A stretch of DNA of 25,013 bases from the IMG/VR virus record IMGVR_UViG_3300042861_000796, positions 1-25,013 of that record. One strand, written 5' to 3'. The position numbers and the translations under genes were made by a program. Positions 12,450-20,817 of this stretch are shown here, in pieces (the stretch's first letter is position 1; each line of letters opens with the position of its first letter). The notes under the pieces are model-generated. The model made no database searches and was not told the DNA's origin. It was given only the letters and a program-made list of their open reading frames with translations. Source of the DNA: a virus.

Positions 12450-13633
12450 ACGACCAACTCTTCGGCAAACTTCAAAACTTTCGTGGTGCTCTGAATGCTG
12501 CCACGCTCGAACGTGAGCATGTGATCGATGGTCTGCTCGCTTCCGTTATCTCTAAGCAAAACGCTTTCCTGCTCGGACCTCCGGGAACAGGTAAGAGTGA
12601 TCTCGTTCGTGGCGTCTGCAAAGGTATCGCGGGCGCAAACTATTTCGGTTACCTGCTTACTCCTACAACAGATCCCAGTGAACTGTTCGGTCCTGTTGCG
12701 GTAACCAAGCTACTGAAAGATGAGTACACACGGGACGTTTCGGGTTACTTGCCCTCAGCGCACATTGGATTCCTCGATGAGTTGTTTCGTAGCTCCTCTG
12801 CTATCCTCAACTCTCTCCTATCGCTACTTAACGAACGTACATTCAACAACGGCAACCAAGTCATAGAGACCCCGCTGCAATCGATCATCGCTGCGACTAA
12901 TAGCTGGCCTCAGGAAGAATCTCTGCAAGCTTTCGCAGATCGATTCTTGTTTCGTCCGACTGTCGAGATGCTGAAGAAACCGGTGTCTAAACGGACGCTG
13001 GATGAGTGGGCTTTGGGCATAGAGGATCGCCCACAGGTTGGCGAGTTTCTGACACTTTCGGAATTGAAAGAGATTCAGGAAGCTGCACGTAGCGTAAAAG
13101 TCTCAGAAGACTTCCTGGATAAGTTTAACTCTGTGTGGCAGATGCTGTCACAAAGGAGCATCACAATCTCTGATCGTCGCCGAGTGCAGATCCTTAAGTT
13201 CCTGAGAGCATGGGCCTTAGTCCAAGGCGATGAAGAGCTTTACCCAGAGCACATGCACAACAGCCTTGTACACATTGTGTACAACGACTTAGAAGATCAA
13301 AGCACTATCATCGAAATCCTTGAGCAGGAAGTTCCCACGGCGGAGCGGTTGTTCGCAGACGCAAAGCGAGCTGCCAGCGGAATTATGACCGAGTTCTCTT
13401 CGCTGCGTACTCGCCAACAACAGAACAACATCGGTTCTCTCAACGACCTTGTTATTCACCTGCGGAAATATCACAAGGATATGAACACGGTCAGGGACAA
13501 AGTAGACGAGCTTTTGGATGGTTCTAGGATTCGGATGAGCGTTGCTGTTAGGTCGAAAGCCGTAAAGCTCTCTCAAAACCTGCAAAACAACTGCGACACG
13601 ATTGCTCAAGCTCTCAACGAAATTACTCACTAA
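12446..13633 (+). CDS. MoxR-family AAA+ ATPase, RavA-like
   Basis: A 395-residue ATPase. Walker A GPPGTGKS is at residues 44-51, Walker B IGFLDE at 107-112, sensor-1 IIAATN at 147-152, and DRFLFR at 165-170 supplies the arginine region. Between them, EYTRDVSGYLPSAHIGFLDE and AILNSLLSLLNERTFNNG closely match E. coli RavA's GYLPEA-I-FLDE and AILNTLL-AINER-F-NG. The C-terminal half is helical with a lid domain and coiled coil. MoxR proteins form hexameric rings that remodel partner complexes with VWA proteins. The next gene, 3 bases away, is a VWA protein, so this is a RavA-ViaA-like pair. CobS-like cobaltochelatase ATPase is a less good match. Confidence 0.85.
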   Translation: MNDQLFGKLQNFRGALNAATLEREHVIDGLLASVISKQNAFLLGPPGTGKSDLVRGVCKGIAGANYFGYLLTPTTDPSELFGPVAVTKLLKDEYTRDVSGYLPSAHIGFLDELFRSSSAILNSLLSLLNERTFNNGNQVIETPLQSIIAATNSWPQEESLQAFADRFLFRPTVEMLKKPVSKRTLDEWALGIEDRPQVGEFLTLSELKEIQEAARSVKVSEDFLDKFNSVWQMLSQRSITISDRRRVQILKFLRAWALVQGDEELYPEHMHNSLVHIVYNDLEDQSTIIEILEQEVPTAERLFADAKRAASGIMTEFSSLRTRQQQNNIGSLNDLVIHLRKYHKDMNTVRDKVDELLDGSRIRMSVAVRSKAVKLSQNLQNNCDTIAQALNEITH

Positions 13634-13635
13634 TC

Positions 13636-15186
13636 ATGAATCTCCAGAAGAACTCCGAGTTTGTTCGTCTTGTACATAACGAACCACTGACGCTCATTTG
13701 CTCAGCACTAGCAGACTTCCTTTGGGAAGACTTCATCCGCGACACGAAGCCTAACGTTACGTATCTCGTTGATACGTACAACATCAAACAACTCTCAAGG
13801 TTTGGTAAGGAAGTTTTTGAACGTCTGTACAGCGCTGACGAAGTTAAGTGGCTGATCAGCGACGAAGACTTCGAAGAGTACTTTCGTGCAGTCTGCGACG
13901 GCGACACAACGACTACACCTAAGGGATACAAACCAGAGAATGCTCTCTGGTATTCAATCATGGGCGATTTGTCCCAAGCCGCTGCATGGCCCACGCTGCT
14001 TCAACGTTGCGTGGGCGAGCAGTTCAATTCAGGTAACAACTCTGTACGGATCCTCAACGAGATTTCCAAAGTCATTGAGGACGCAATCGAGCAAAATACG
14101 CTCGATGTACAGCTGCTGATCGGGTCTGGCGATCAGTTACAACAACTCCGCGACCAGTACAACAAAGCTGTACAAGACGGAGACAAGGCTGAAGCAAACG
14201 CAGCGAGAGCGCAAGGTAAAGAACTAGGACAGAAGATTCACAACGCTCTGCAAAATCTTAAATCTCAGGTTCAAGCTGAGGCAAACACAATCGTCGACAA
14301 AGTTCTAAACGAGAGCGACGAACAGAATGAGGAGATGAATAGCCTGTTCGGCTCAATGCCAGGTAACGGCAAAATGCTTAATGATTTACAGGAGAAACGT
14401 AATCTTGCAGCTCGTTTGAGCAGAAACAAGACACTCAAACAGATCGCTAAAAAGCTTGGTGCGCTGCGTCGGGTGTGGACTGAACGCAAACGTGCCAAGC
14501 CAGCCAAATCGAACTACGAAGCGGTGACCGGCGCTAAGTTCAGCGACAGCGTGATCAACGCATTCCCCACAGAGCTCGCTTTGGCGGGCTCGAAGGAGGG
14601 GCAAGCACTGTTTGCTCTGAAGTACTCACAGAAAACGATTCTCACAAAAGACTACACCGCGTCCAGAACAGACTTAGGTCGCGGCCCTGTAGTCATGTAC
14701 GTCGACGTATCCGGGTCGATGCACGGAGAATTAGAGCTGTGGAGCAAGGCGATAGCCCTAGTCATCTCAGAGCAGGCATTGTTAGATAAACGTGCCGTCC
14801 GAATTCACCTGTTTGATACCGTCGTGGGAAACAGTGTGGAGATAAAAAGCGGAACACAAAACACGAAGGAACTTATTGACTTCGTGGCGGGGTGGACACT
14901 AGGAGGTGGAACGAGCTTTAACTCCGTGCTCTCCCACGTGGTCGGTCAAAAAGAGAACTTGAAAAATTCCGACATTCTTGTTCTGACTGACGGTAACTCT
15001 GAAGCCAGCCCCGCCTGGATTTCAAGGGTCGAGAGCTTAAAGAACGAAACCGGCGCACAGATTACGACCATTTGTCTGGATATGTCCGTTCCTGACGTGT
15101 GTAAGCAATTCAGCGATGAGACTTACTCTGTAGACACTTCGAATAACATCGACTCGATTGATGTTATTCAAAAGTGTATCCGTTAA
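13636..15186 (+). CDS. VWA-domain protein, ViaA-like
   Basis: A 516-residue protein, ATG 13636, starting 2 bases after the ATPase stop. The C-terminal VWA domain keeps the MIDAS metal site: Asp357-x-Ser359-x-Ser361 (YVDVSGSMHG), Thr426 (GGGTSFN) and Asp452 (LTDGN). The N-terminal half is helical, with a charged coiled coil at about residues 160-240 containing AEANAARAQGKELGQKIHNA. This is the architecture of ViaA and other VWA partners of MoxR ATPases (helical N-terminus, VWA at the C-terminus). It probably recruits or presents the substrate to the ATPase ring. The target in the infected cell is unknown. Confidence 0.82.
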   Translation: MNLQKNSEFVRLVHNEPLTLICSALADFLWEDFIRDTKPNVTYLVDTYNIKQLSRFGKEVFERLYSADEVKWLISDEDFEEYFRAVCDGDTTTTPKGYKPENALWYSIMGDLSQAAAWPTLLQRCVGEQFNSGNNSVRILNEISKVIEDAIEQNTLDVQLLIGSGDQLQQLRDQYNKAVQDGDKAEANAARAQGKELGQKIHNALQNLKSQVQAEANTIVDKVLNESDEQNEEMNSLFGSMPGNGKMLNDLQEKRNLAARLSRNKTLKQIAKKLGALRRVWTERKRAKPAKSNYEAVTGAKFSDSVINAFPTELALAGSKEGQALFALKYSQKTILTKDYTASRTDLGRGPVVMYVDVSGSMHGELELWSKAIALVISEQALLDKRAVRIHLFDTVVGNSVEIKSGTQNTKELIDFVAGWTLGGGTSFNSVLSHVVGQKENLKNSDILVLTDGNSEASPAWISRVESLKNETGAQITTICLDMSVPDVCKQFSDETYSVDTSNNIDSIDVIQKCIR

Positions 15187-15200
15187 CCTAAGTGTGTGCT

Positions 15201-15374
15201 ATGAGCGACGTACTCAGGGAATTGATCGACGAATATAAAGGTCGATCCCACAAAAACGAACGGACGCAACCGGAACCTGAAAACCCTGGCGAATTCTTTT
15301 ACGACAGTTCGTCAGGGAAGCTGTACGTAGCGGGTCGGACGGGTCAAGGCGAATTAGCCTGGTTTGCCATCTGA
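15201..15374 (+). CDS. Small hypothetical protein, 57 aa
   Basis: The start is ATG 15201 (MSDVLRELIDEYKG); a GTG at 15192 is in frame but adds only three residues. After a charged linker, FFYDSSSGKLYVAGRTGQGE and LAWFAI form a short beta hairpin. It looks like a small WW- or beta-hairpin-like module, but no family is named. It follows the VWA gene by 14 bases and is probably in the same transcript. Confidence 0.55.
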   Translation: MSDVLRELIDEYKGRSHKNERTQPEPENPGEFFYDSSSGKLYVAGRTGQGELAWFAI

Positions 15375-15384
15375 CGTAAGCACC

Positions 15385-15798
15385 ATGTATTTAGATAACA
15401 TTCAGAAATCTTTGGAGGAGATCAAAAACGCATACAAAACTCCTTCAGGCGGTATGCAAGACCTTCTTCACTGGGTTCAAGATCTACTAGATAAAGAGTT
15501 ATTGGATAAGACCCCAACAGAGTTCTCTAGATTCGACTACCAAGGCAACTCAGTTGCGTATGCTTGCCCTTCAGGCGAATCAGGTTACGGTTATTTCTGG
15601 ATATCAAACACAAAGTCAAACATGGAGTATTTTTATTTTATATCAGACGTACTCAGCGAACAGTATGGAATGGACATAACAGACGAAAATGTAAAACTTA
15701 CAATCTTGGATCTTAAAGACTTGACAATCAACCTTGTCACGGAATTCTTCCAATTCAAGCTTTATTCAGAGCTCTCTTGCGAAGGCGCCGACCCCTGA
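15385..15798 (+). CDS. Hypothetical protein, 137 aa
   Basis: The start is ATG 15385 after GTAAGCACC; a TTG at 15364 is in frame but overlaps the previous gene. An N-terminal helical half (YLDNIQKSLEEIKNAYKTPS and LLHWVQDLLDKELLD) is followed by a Tyr/Ser/Gly-rich beta part, GESGYGYFWISNTKSNMEYF, and a helical C-terminus. No signal peptide and no catalytic motif. Unknown family. A possible -10 (TAGTAT) and TTGTCATGA lie in the 60-nt spacer that follows. Confidence 0.6.
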   Translation: MYLDNIQKSLEEIKNAYKTPSGGMQDLLHWVQDLLDKELLDKTPTEFSRFDYQGNSVAYACPSGESGYGYFWISNTKSNMEYFYFISDVLSEQYGMDITDENVKLTILDLKDLTINLVTEFFQFKLYSELSCEGADP

Positions 15799-15858
15799 GC
15801 AAGGATCCGAGTAATGGGCTAGTATGCTCCTTGTCATGACCTCTCACCTTTCTTGTAC

Positions 15859-16632
15859 ATGACTTTTCAATTTCTTCTCAACGGCACCCCTCTCGAACAG
15901 GGGGAGGCTGCCACGCTGATCAAAACCGTTAGGAACAGCCGCTCCACCCCAACCATTGAGCTGAGCGAAGTCTTCGATATCTCGAAGCTCGATAGCAAAG
16001 CCCTGTTCGAGATAGCGGTCACTATGGGATCGCAGGAGCTGGCATCGCTGGCTTGGAAGATCTCCGTCGGCAAACCGGCTAAGAAGATGAAGGCCGGTCG
16101 CCCGGCTACTCAGAAAACAGTCTGGGAAGGTCCAGAGGCTCTGATCGAAGAGCTCCACAAGTCTCAGTCTTACTGGGCTGTGGGAGCAGCAATGATTCTG
16201 GACTACTTTTCTGAGTTCAACGACTGGAACACTCTTCGGAAGATTGCCATCTTCTACGTAAACGATATCGACGCATCAAACAATAAAGTCCCGCACGATT
16301 CAATACTGTATAAAGGATTTACGTGGTCCGAAGAGCTGGGCAACTTCGAGCCAGTAGTCTTACGGGCAGGGGTTGACCGCAAAGATACGTTCCACGTCAG
16401 TCCGATGTACTTGTCCCTCCGTGAAGGGATGAACTGGTGTATGAAGAACGGACTCGTAGAGCAGAAGTCGCAGATGTCGTACGGATCGTTAGACGGGGCG
16501 AGCGGCAACACGATGCAGCGCGTGTACTACAACCTCCGACTGACGAAGCGGGGACAAGACGTCAGTCTCCTCTGGGCAGACTCGAACGAGTACATCCTTA
16601 ACTTCTTTGCGTCGCGCCGTCAGGGTTCCTAA
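15859..16632 (+). CDS. Hypothetical protein, 257 aa, possible DNA-binding
   Basis: ATG 15859; a TTG two codons earlier is less likely. Residues about 75-85 are a basic, glycine-containing linker (KPAKKMKAGRPATQK) with an AT-hook-like GRP core, and the C-terminal part (RVYYNLRLTKRGQDVSLLW and on) looks like the wing and last helix of a winged helix. The first 70 residues are acidic and helical. This suggests a DNA-binding regulator or replication accessory protein, but no family is recognised. It is the last gene before a strong terminator. Confidence 0.55.
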   Translation: MTFQFLLNGTPLEQGEAATLIKTVRNSRSTPTIELSEVFDISKLDSKALFEIAVTMGSQELASLAWKISVGKPAKKMKAGRPATQKTVWEGPEALIEELHKSQSYWAVGAAMILDYFSEFNDWNTLRKIAIFYVNDIDASNNKVPHDSILYKGFTWSEELGNFEPVVLRAGVDRKDTFHVSPMYLSLREGMNWCMKNGLVEQKSQMSYGSLDGASGNTMQRVYYNLRLTKRGQDVSLLWADSNEYILNFFASRRQGS

Positions 16633-16661
16633 GTCAGCCTTTAGTAACCAGAGTAGACTGC

Positions 16662-16690
16662 AAGCCTCGCTTCGGCGGGGCTTTTCATTT
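16662..16690 (+). terminator. Rho-independent terminator with TTCG loop
   Basis: AAGCCTCGC (16662-16670) pairs with GCGGGGCTT (16675-16683), nine pairs with one G-U, closed by a stable C-TTCG-G loop and followed by TTCATTT. It ends the operon upstream of the polymerase gene. Confidence 0.9.
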
Positions 16691-16709
16691 CTCTATCATC
16701 ATTCTCCTC

Positions 16710-18605
16710 ATGCAAGTCCGTTACATCCAAACAGCCGAACAGTTCAAGGAAGTTCTGCCCGAGTTAAAGCAGATTCCAAAAATGTGCTTGGACTGCGAAA
16801 CAACGGGTTTGCAAGCGACGATCGCGAAACTCCGCTTACTGCAGCTCTGTGACGCCACGCCGGAGATCGAGGATCGTATCGTTTATGTCCTAGATCTATT
16901 TAAGTTCAAACCAAACGAGGAACTTAAGGAACTTATAGAATCTCGCGCCATGTTGCTGGCGCACAACATGAACTTCGACTTCCAGTTTCTGCTATCGATC
17001 GGGATTGATTTTAAGAACAAGATCTTCGACACGTACGTCGCAGAGCGCGTCCTTCGCTCTGGCTTTAAAGAGAAACGGGTCAGTCCAAAATCTCAGACTA
17101 CATACTTCACAGACGTCAGCTGCAGCTTGAAAGCTGTGGCGGAACGTAGGCTCGAAATTGAAATCAGTAAGGAGCAGCAGAAGTCTGACTGGGGTGCCGA
17201 AGAACTCGACATCGAACAAATCGAGTACGCCGCAGGAGACGTCGATATCCTTCCACGCATCGCGGCATCGCAGTTAGCAGAACTAAAGGAGGAGAACCTT
17301 TTACCCGTCTATGGGCTCGAATCCAAGTGCGTCCGCCCCGTGGCAATGATGAGCTACAAAGGATTCTGTGTCGATTTGACTAAGTTAAACAAGCTCAAAG
17401 CGTCTATTGAAGAAGAGCTGGAACAGAAGACCGAACAGTTCGTTAAATCACTGGACGATAGACTTCCGACAGATCTGAAACTTCCTCGGGGAATTGATGG
17501 AAAGGTCGCAGTCGGTAAGAGACCGAAAAAAGATTTTAATCCTGGATCCACGACGCAGGTTATCTCTGCCTTTACTGCTTGCGATATCGAGCTGCCTAGA
17601 GACGCCAAGACGGAGAAGAAAACCCTCAACCAAATCGCTCTCGCAGAGTTCGATAGCGACGACCCCACGCTGAACCTCTACAGGCAGCGGGTAAAAGTGG
17701 AGACAAAACTAGAACACATCACCAAGCTGCTAGAAAATGTAAATCCCGTAACGCTCCGTATTCACTCTGGTTACAACCAAACAGGTGCGAACTCAGGGCG
17801 CTTCACAAGCAACGGTGCTCCGAAGACAGCTAAAAGGGAAAAGAAAACAGTTTTTGCAGTCAACATCCAGCAAGTTCCAAGAGGTAAAGAATTCAGGGAG
17901 TGCTTCATCGCGGAGCCGGGATTCAAGCTGGTGATCTGCGACTGGGCTCAGATCGAGCTACGACTCGGTGCGGAACTGATCAACATCCCTCAGATGCGAC
18001 AGGCATTTAAAGATGACATTGATTTACACACAATGACTGCTAGTCTTATCTACAAGAAGGACTTACACGAAGTGTCTAAAGATGAACGACAAGATGGAAA
18101 GACTCTGAACTTCGCGTTGCTCTACGGAATGGGCTACAGAAAATACAAGACATATGCAGCACAGAGTGGGAAGATGCTTTCTCTGTCAGAAGCGAAAGTC
18201 GCACACGCGGCCTTCCATACTGCATACCCACGCCTGCGCATGTGGCACCGGGAGAGGGCGGCTCTGGTAGAGGACGGCTGGGCTTATGTACGTACAGCGT
18301 GCGGACGGCGCAGGCTTCTGAGTTATGACGATGCGACAATGATGTGCTCAGCCAACACCTTGATCCAGGGCAGCGGCGCAGACATCCTGAAGATCGCCAT
18401 CGCAGATCTGAACGAACACTTAGATGAAAATGTGCGAATGGTCGCGTGTGTGCACGACGAAATTGTGCTGGAAGTAAGAGAGGATCTTGCTAATAAATAC
18501 AAGGAGGTGCTGGAAACCGCCATGATCCAAGCAGCTCAAAAAGTGTTAACATCTGTCCCAGCATCAGCAGATGCGAATGTTGGTGATTCATGGGCCGCTA
18601 AATGA
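16710..18605 (+). CDS. polA: DNA polymerase I family (A-type), with 3'-5' exonuclease
   Basis: A 631-residue replicative polymerase. The N-terminal DEDDy exonuclease has Asp28 and Glu30 (CLDCETTGL), Asp90 (HNMNFD) and Tyr173-x3-Asp177 (YAAGD), so proofreading should be intact. The C-terminal polymerase keeps motif A (Asp411, DWAQIELR), motif B (Arg460, Lys464, Phe468, Tyr472 in RQDGKTLNFALLYG) and motif C (His582-Asp583-Glu584, HDEIVLEV). There is no 5'-3' exonuclease domain, as usual for phage enzymes. The residue matching E. coli Phe762 is Phe, reported to be common in virulent phages. It copies the phage genome; SSB-like, nuclease and primase-like genes follow. ATG 16710; a short CTCCTC precedes it, no Shine-Dalgarno. 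Confidence 0.95.
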   Translation: MQVRYIQTAEQFKEVLPELKQIPKMCLDCETTGLQATIAKLRLLQLCDATPEIEDRIVYVLDLFKFKPNEELKELIESRAMLLAHNMNFDFQFLLSIGIDFKNKIFDTYVAERVLRSGFKEKRVSPKSQTTYFTDVSCSLKAVAERRLEIEISKEQQKSDWGAEELDIEQIEYAAGDVDILPRIAASQLAELKEENLLPVYGLESKCVRPVAMMSYKGFCVDLTKLNKLKASIEEELEQKTEQFVKSLDDRLPTDLKLPRGIDGKVAVGKRPKKDFNPGSTTQVISAFTACDIELPRDAKTEKKTLNQIALAEFDSDDPTLNLYRQRVKVETKLEHITKLLENVNPVTLRIHSGYNQTGANSGRFTSNGAPKTAKREKKTVFAVNIQQVPRGKEFRECFIAEPGFKLVICDWAQIELRLGAELINIPQMRQAFKDDIDLHTMTASLIYKKDLHEVSKDERQDGKTLNFALLYGMGYRKYKTYAAQSGKMLSLSEAKVAHAAFHTAYPRLRMWHRERAALVEDGWAYVRTACGRRRLLSYDDATMMCSANTLIQGSGADILKIAIADLNEHLDENVRMVACVHDEIVLEVREDLANKYKEVLETAMIQAAQKVLTSVPASADANVGDSWAAK

Positions 18606-19102
18606 GTGAACTAGTTAAAATCGAAAAAACAGCAGAAAAAGAGGTCTTTGCTATTAAGTTAGGAAAGACCTACGTGGCGGTTGTTAATGCAGATGATGGA
18701 CTTTATTTCCTCCCGTCCCTATACGAGTCACCCCTTGTAGCGTGCAACGCAGCCAGAGCAGAGAAACGAAAAAACAGCATCACGCTGAACGTTAAGAAAA
18801 AAGTAAATAGTGCGCAATCTAAGAAAAGCACTAAGATAGCGAAGGTAAATTCCCTCTACACCGAGGAGGAGATGTCCTCGCGCCCGTATTTAAAGTTCCG
18901 AGAGGTCTGGGTGATCCTGAACCCACGCGGGGAGTTTGTCGAAAACGCCATCCAGGGCGAGACCCTGGTCATGTACAACGGTAAGAAAGAAAAAGCAGAG
19001 GTTTTTAAGAGCTACGAAGAAGCTCTGTGTACAATGAAGACTTTAGATATGGTTGTTCGCAAGGGGCATTACCTTCGAAGATTTTTCGAAGAAATGAAAT
19101 GA
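18602..19102 (+). CDS. Hypothetical protein, 166 aa
   Basis: ATG 18602 overlaps the polymerase stop (ATGA), so the two are coupled. The N-terminal part is beta-rich (VFAIKLGKTYVAVVNADDGL), followed by a strongly basic linker (KRKNSITLNVKKKVNSAQSK) and a C-terminal domain with WVILNPRGEF and a KGHYLRRFFEEM helix. Basic charge and coupling to the polymerase suggest a DNA-binding or polymerase accessory role, but no family is recognised and the sequence is unlike thioredoxin-type processivity factors. Confidence 0.65.
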   Translation: MSELVKIEKTAEKEVFAIKLGKTYVAVVNADDGLYFLPSLYESPLVACNAARAEKRKNSITLNVKKKVNSAQSKKSTKIAKVNSLYTEEEMSSRPYLKFREVWVILNPRGEFVENAIQGETLVMYNGKKEKAEVFKSYEEALCTMKTLDMVVRKGHYLRRFFEEMK

Positions 19103-19180
19103 AAGCACACCGACTAAACAGTGAGTACGTGATTTAGTGATCGAAAACTTGCTACGATCATAGGAGATAGATTTAGTCGC

Positions 19181-20209
19181 GTGGCTGTTCGGCGTCGTCC
19201 TTCGTACGGTTTTTCGTTAGCCGGAACATCTTTCGGCGTTAGCCCCGAAGTGGGTGTTTCGAAGAGCACGCTGGCACAATTATTTCCCGAGCTGGATCTA
19301 GGGACACTGACCCCCAGCACAAAACCAGAAGAAGTAGAAAAACCAGTCGAAGGTGCTCCTACCGCCACGGGCACTGGTGTAACTGCAGTCAGCCCAGATG
19401 AAACCATCCCCGGATCCGAATTTCAGAAATATAACCTTGAAGGTAAATTAACTTACGGCGCACCGTTTAACATCCAGTTTGGTCCTACTGGACCTCAAGG
19501 ACGAGGCAGCCGTCTCGGCTATTCCGGTAGTGCGCCGACTCAAACTCCGACTGGGATGACGGCCCCAACACAAGTCGGGTCTTCCTCTCAATCCTCGGTT
19601 GCCCTTCCGAAATATGAAATGCCAGAGTTTGACTATTCGCCTTTCGAAAGTCTGCTTGAACAGGGTCGCGGTATCCTGAGCAGCATCCAAGAGGCAGCTA
19701 GGGGTATGACATCTTCTCAGCAGATGGAACCCGGTGCCGCCGAACCAACCAGCACTGAGGCTCCGGTTGCGTCCACAGCTGCTCCCTCGACAGCCCCAAC
19801 AGTTCCGGTCCGCCTTCAAGTTAAACAAGCTGCTGAAGCTGCCGGAGGCGCAACTAATCTCGGTAAAACTGGAGTCAAGGGTCTGCTGTCTCAAGGCGTC
19901 GATCCCACTCAAATCGAAAAACAAGCTCGCGCTGCTGGTGTGTCTCTCGGTAGTAAGGCGCAGAGCGCTGTCGACCGCGCACAAGTACAAGCGATTGCGC
20001 AGGCCCCCACAGGTCTCAAGACTCAAGTTCAACAAGTCGCGCAGGCCACGGATGCCGGAAGAATCACGCAAGCTGGCGCTCAGGCTCTGATTTCTAGTGG
20101 TGCAAGTGCTGCGAGGATCGAACGAATTGCGGAAAAGCAGGGAATCGACATCGGTAAGCAAGCTCAGCAATTAATCAATAAAGCGCAGGATAAAAGAGAT
20201 AAGAAGTGA
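19181..20209 (+). CDS. Low-complexity repeat protein, 342 aa
   Basis: GTG 19181 is the most upstream plausible start; AGGAGA lies about 14 bases before it, a rather long spacing, so the start is uncertain. The first 200 residues are Pro/Ser/Thr/Gly/Glu-rich and probably disordered (PSTKPEEVEKPVEGAPTATG and similar). Residues about 210-340 contain two related helical repeats of about 50 residues, one around GVKGLLSQGVDPTQIEKQAR and one around ALISSGASAARIERIAEKQG. No enzyme motif. It could be a virion, scaffold or DNA-organising protein. The stop overlaps the GTG of the next gene. Confidence 0.65.
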   Translation: MAVRRRPSYGFSLAGTSFGVSPEVGVSKSTLAQLFPELDLGTLTPSTKPEEVEKPVEGAPTATGTGVTAVSPDETIPGSEFQKYNLEGKLTYGAPFNIQFGPTGPQGRGSRLGYSGSAPTQTPTGMTAPTQVGSSSQSSVALPKYEMPEFDYSPFESLLEQGRGILSSIQEAARGMTSSQQMEPGAAEPTSTEAPVASTAAPSTAPTVPVRLQVKQAAEAAGGATNLGKTGVKGLLSQGVDPTQIEKQARAAGVSLGSKAQSAVDRAQVQAIAQAPTGLKTQVQQVAQATDAGRITQAGAQALISSGASAARIERIAEKQGIDIGKQAQQLINKAQDKRDKK

Positions 20210-20739
20210 ATCAGTACTCAATTAAACTTGAACGTAACGACAAAAAGTTAGTCCTCGCCGTCCAGTCCAACGACACAGCTCACGTCCAAGCTCAGGCTGT
20301 AGACATTTGTAGAGCTGTAGACGCTACACAATATTCTATAAGCTACGAACAAATCGAAGAGTCTGCTTTAGCTAAACTATTCCGCGACCTAGCTTTCAAC
20401 AACTTCGAGTACACGAAGTGTTCTGAGTGGGAAGGATCGTTCTCAAATAAGCAACCGTGCTTCTACGTATTAGGAAAACGAGTATACGTCCGTTATTCGT
20501 TTCTCTTATATTTGGACATCCCTAAAGACAACTGTTATCCAAAGCCACGCTGCGGGAACCCAAACTGCATCAACCCGTTGCACTTTGATTACAAAACGGC
20601 AAAGCACTCCAAGCTATCTCCAGGCGATATCGAGATCCTCAAAGCACAACGACGGGAAGGTGCAAGCGTAGTCCAGATCGCCAAAATTTTAAATGTACAC
20701 AGAGCAACAATCTACAGGCATTTACAGGAAGTAGCCTGA
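20206..20739 (+). CDS. Degenerate HNH-like protein with C-terminal HTH
   Basis: 177 residues, GTG 20206 overlapping the preceding TGA. Residues 92-130 resemble an HNH homing-endonuclease zinc site: KRVYVRYSFLLYLDIPKD, then RCGNPNCINPLHFDYKT, with Cys116, Cys121, Asn123 and His126 kept. The usual V-H-C of the first motif reads YPKPRC, so the catalytic His is missing. A C-terminal helix-turn-helix (139-175, DIEILKAQRREGASVVQIAK then HRATIYRHLQ) resembles those of resolvases and homing endonucleases. It may be an inactivated homing nuclease turned DNA-binding protein. It follows the repeat protein in the same transcript. Confidence 0.7.
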   Translation: MNQYSIKLERNDKKLVLAVQSNDTAHVQAQAVDICRAVDATQYSISYEQIEESALAKLFRDLAFNNFEYTKCSEWEGSFSNKQPCFYVLGKRVYVRYSFLLYLDIPKDNCYPKPRCGNPNCINPLHFDYKTAKHSKLSPGDIEILKAQRREGASVVQIAKILNVHRATIYRHLQEVA

Positions 20740-20817
20740 TTTGATCGCCAAACCGGCTCGGCGCTGGTACCATAGTGCGGTTCGACTGCGGTCGGACACC
20801 CAAACCAAACCGGAACA

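Noticed and set aside
12446-15186. Cobalt or magnesium chelatase subunits (CobS/CobT, ChlI/ChlD)
   Set aside because: The ATPase resembles RavA more closely around Walker B and sensor 1, and no large chelatase subunit is present in the window.
19448-20170. A 240-codon minus-strand open frame
   Set aside because: It lies wholly inside the repeat-protein gene on the plus strand, is Ser/Leu/Arg-rich as expected of an antisense shadow, and has no recognisable motif.
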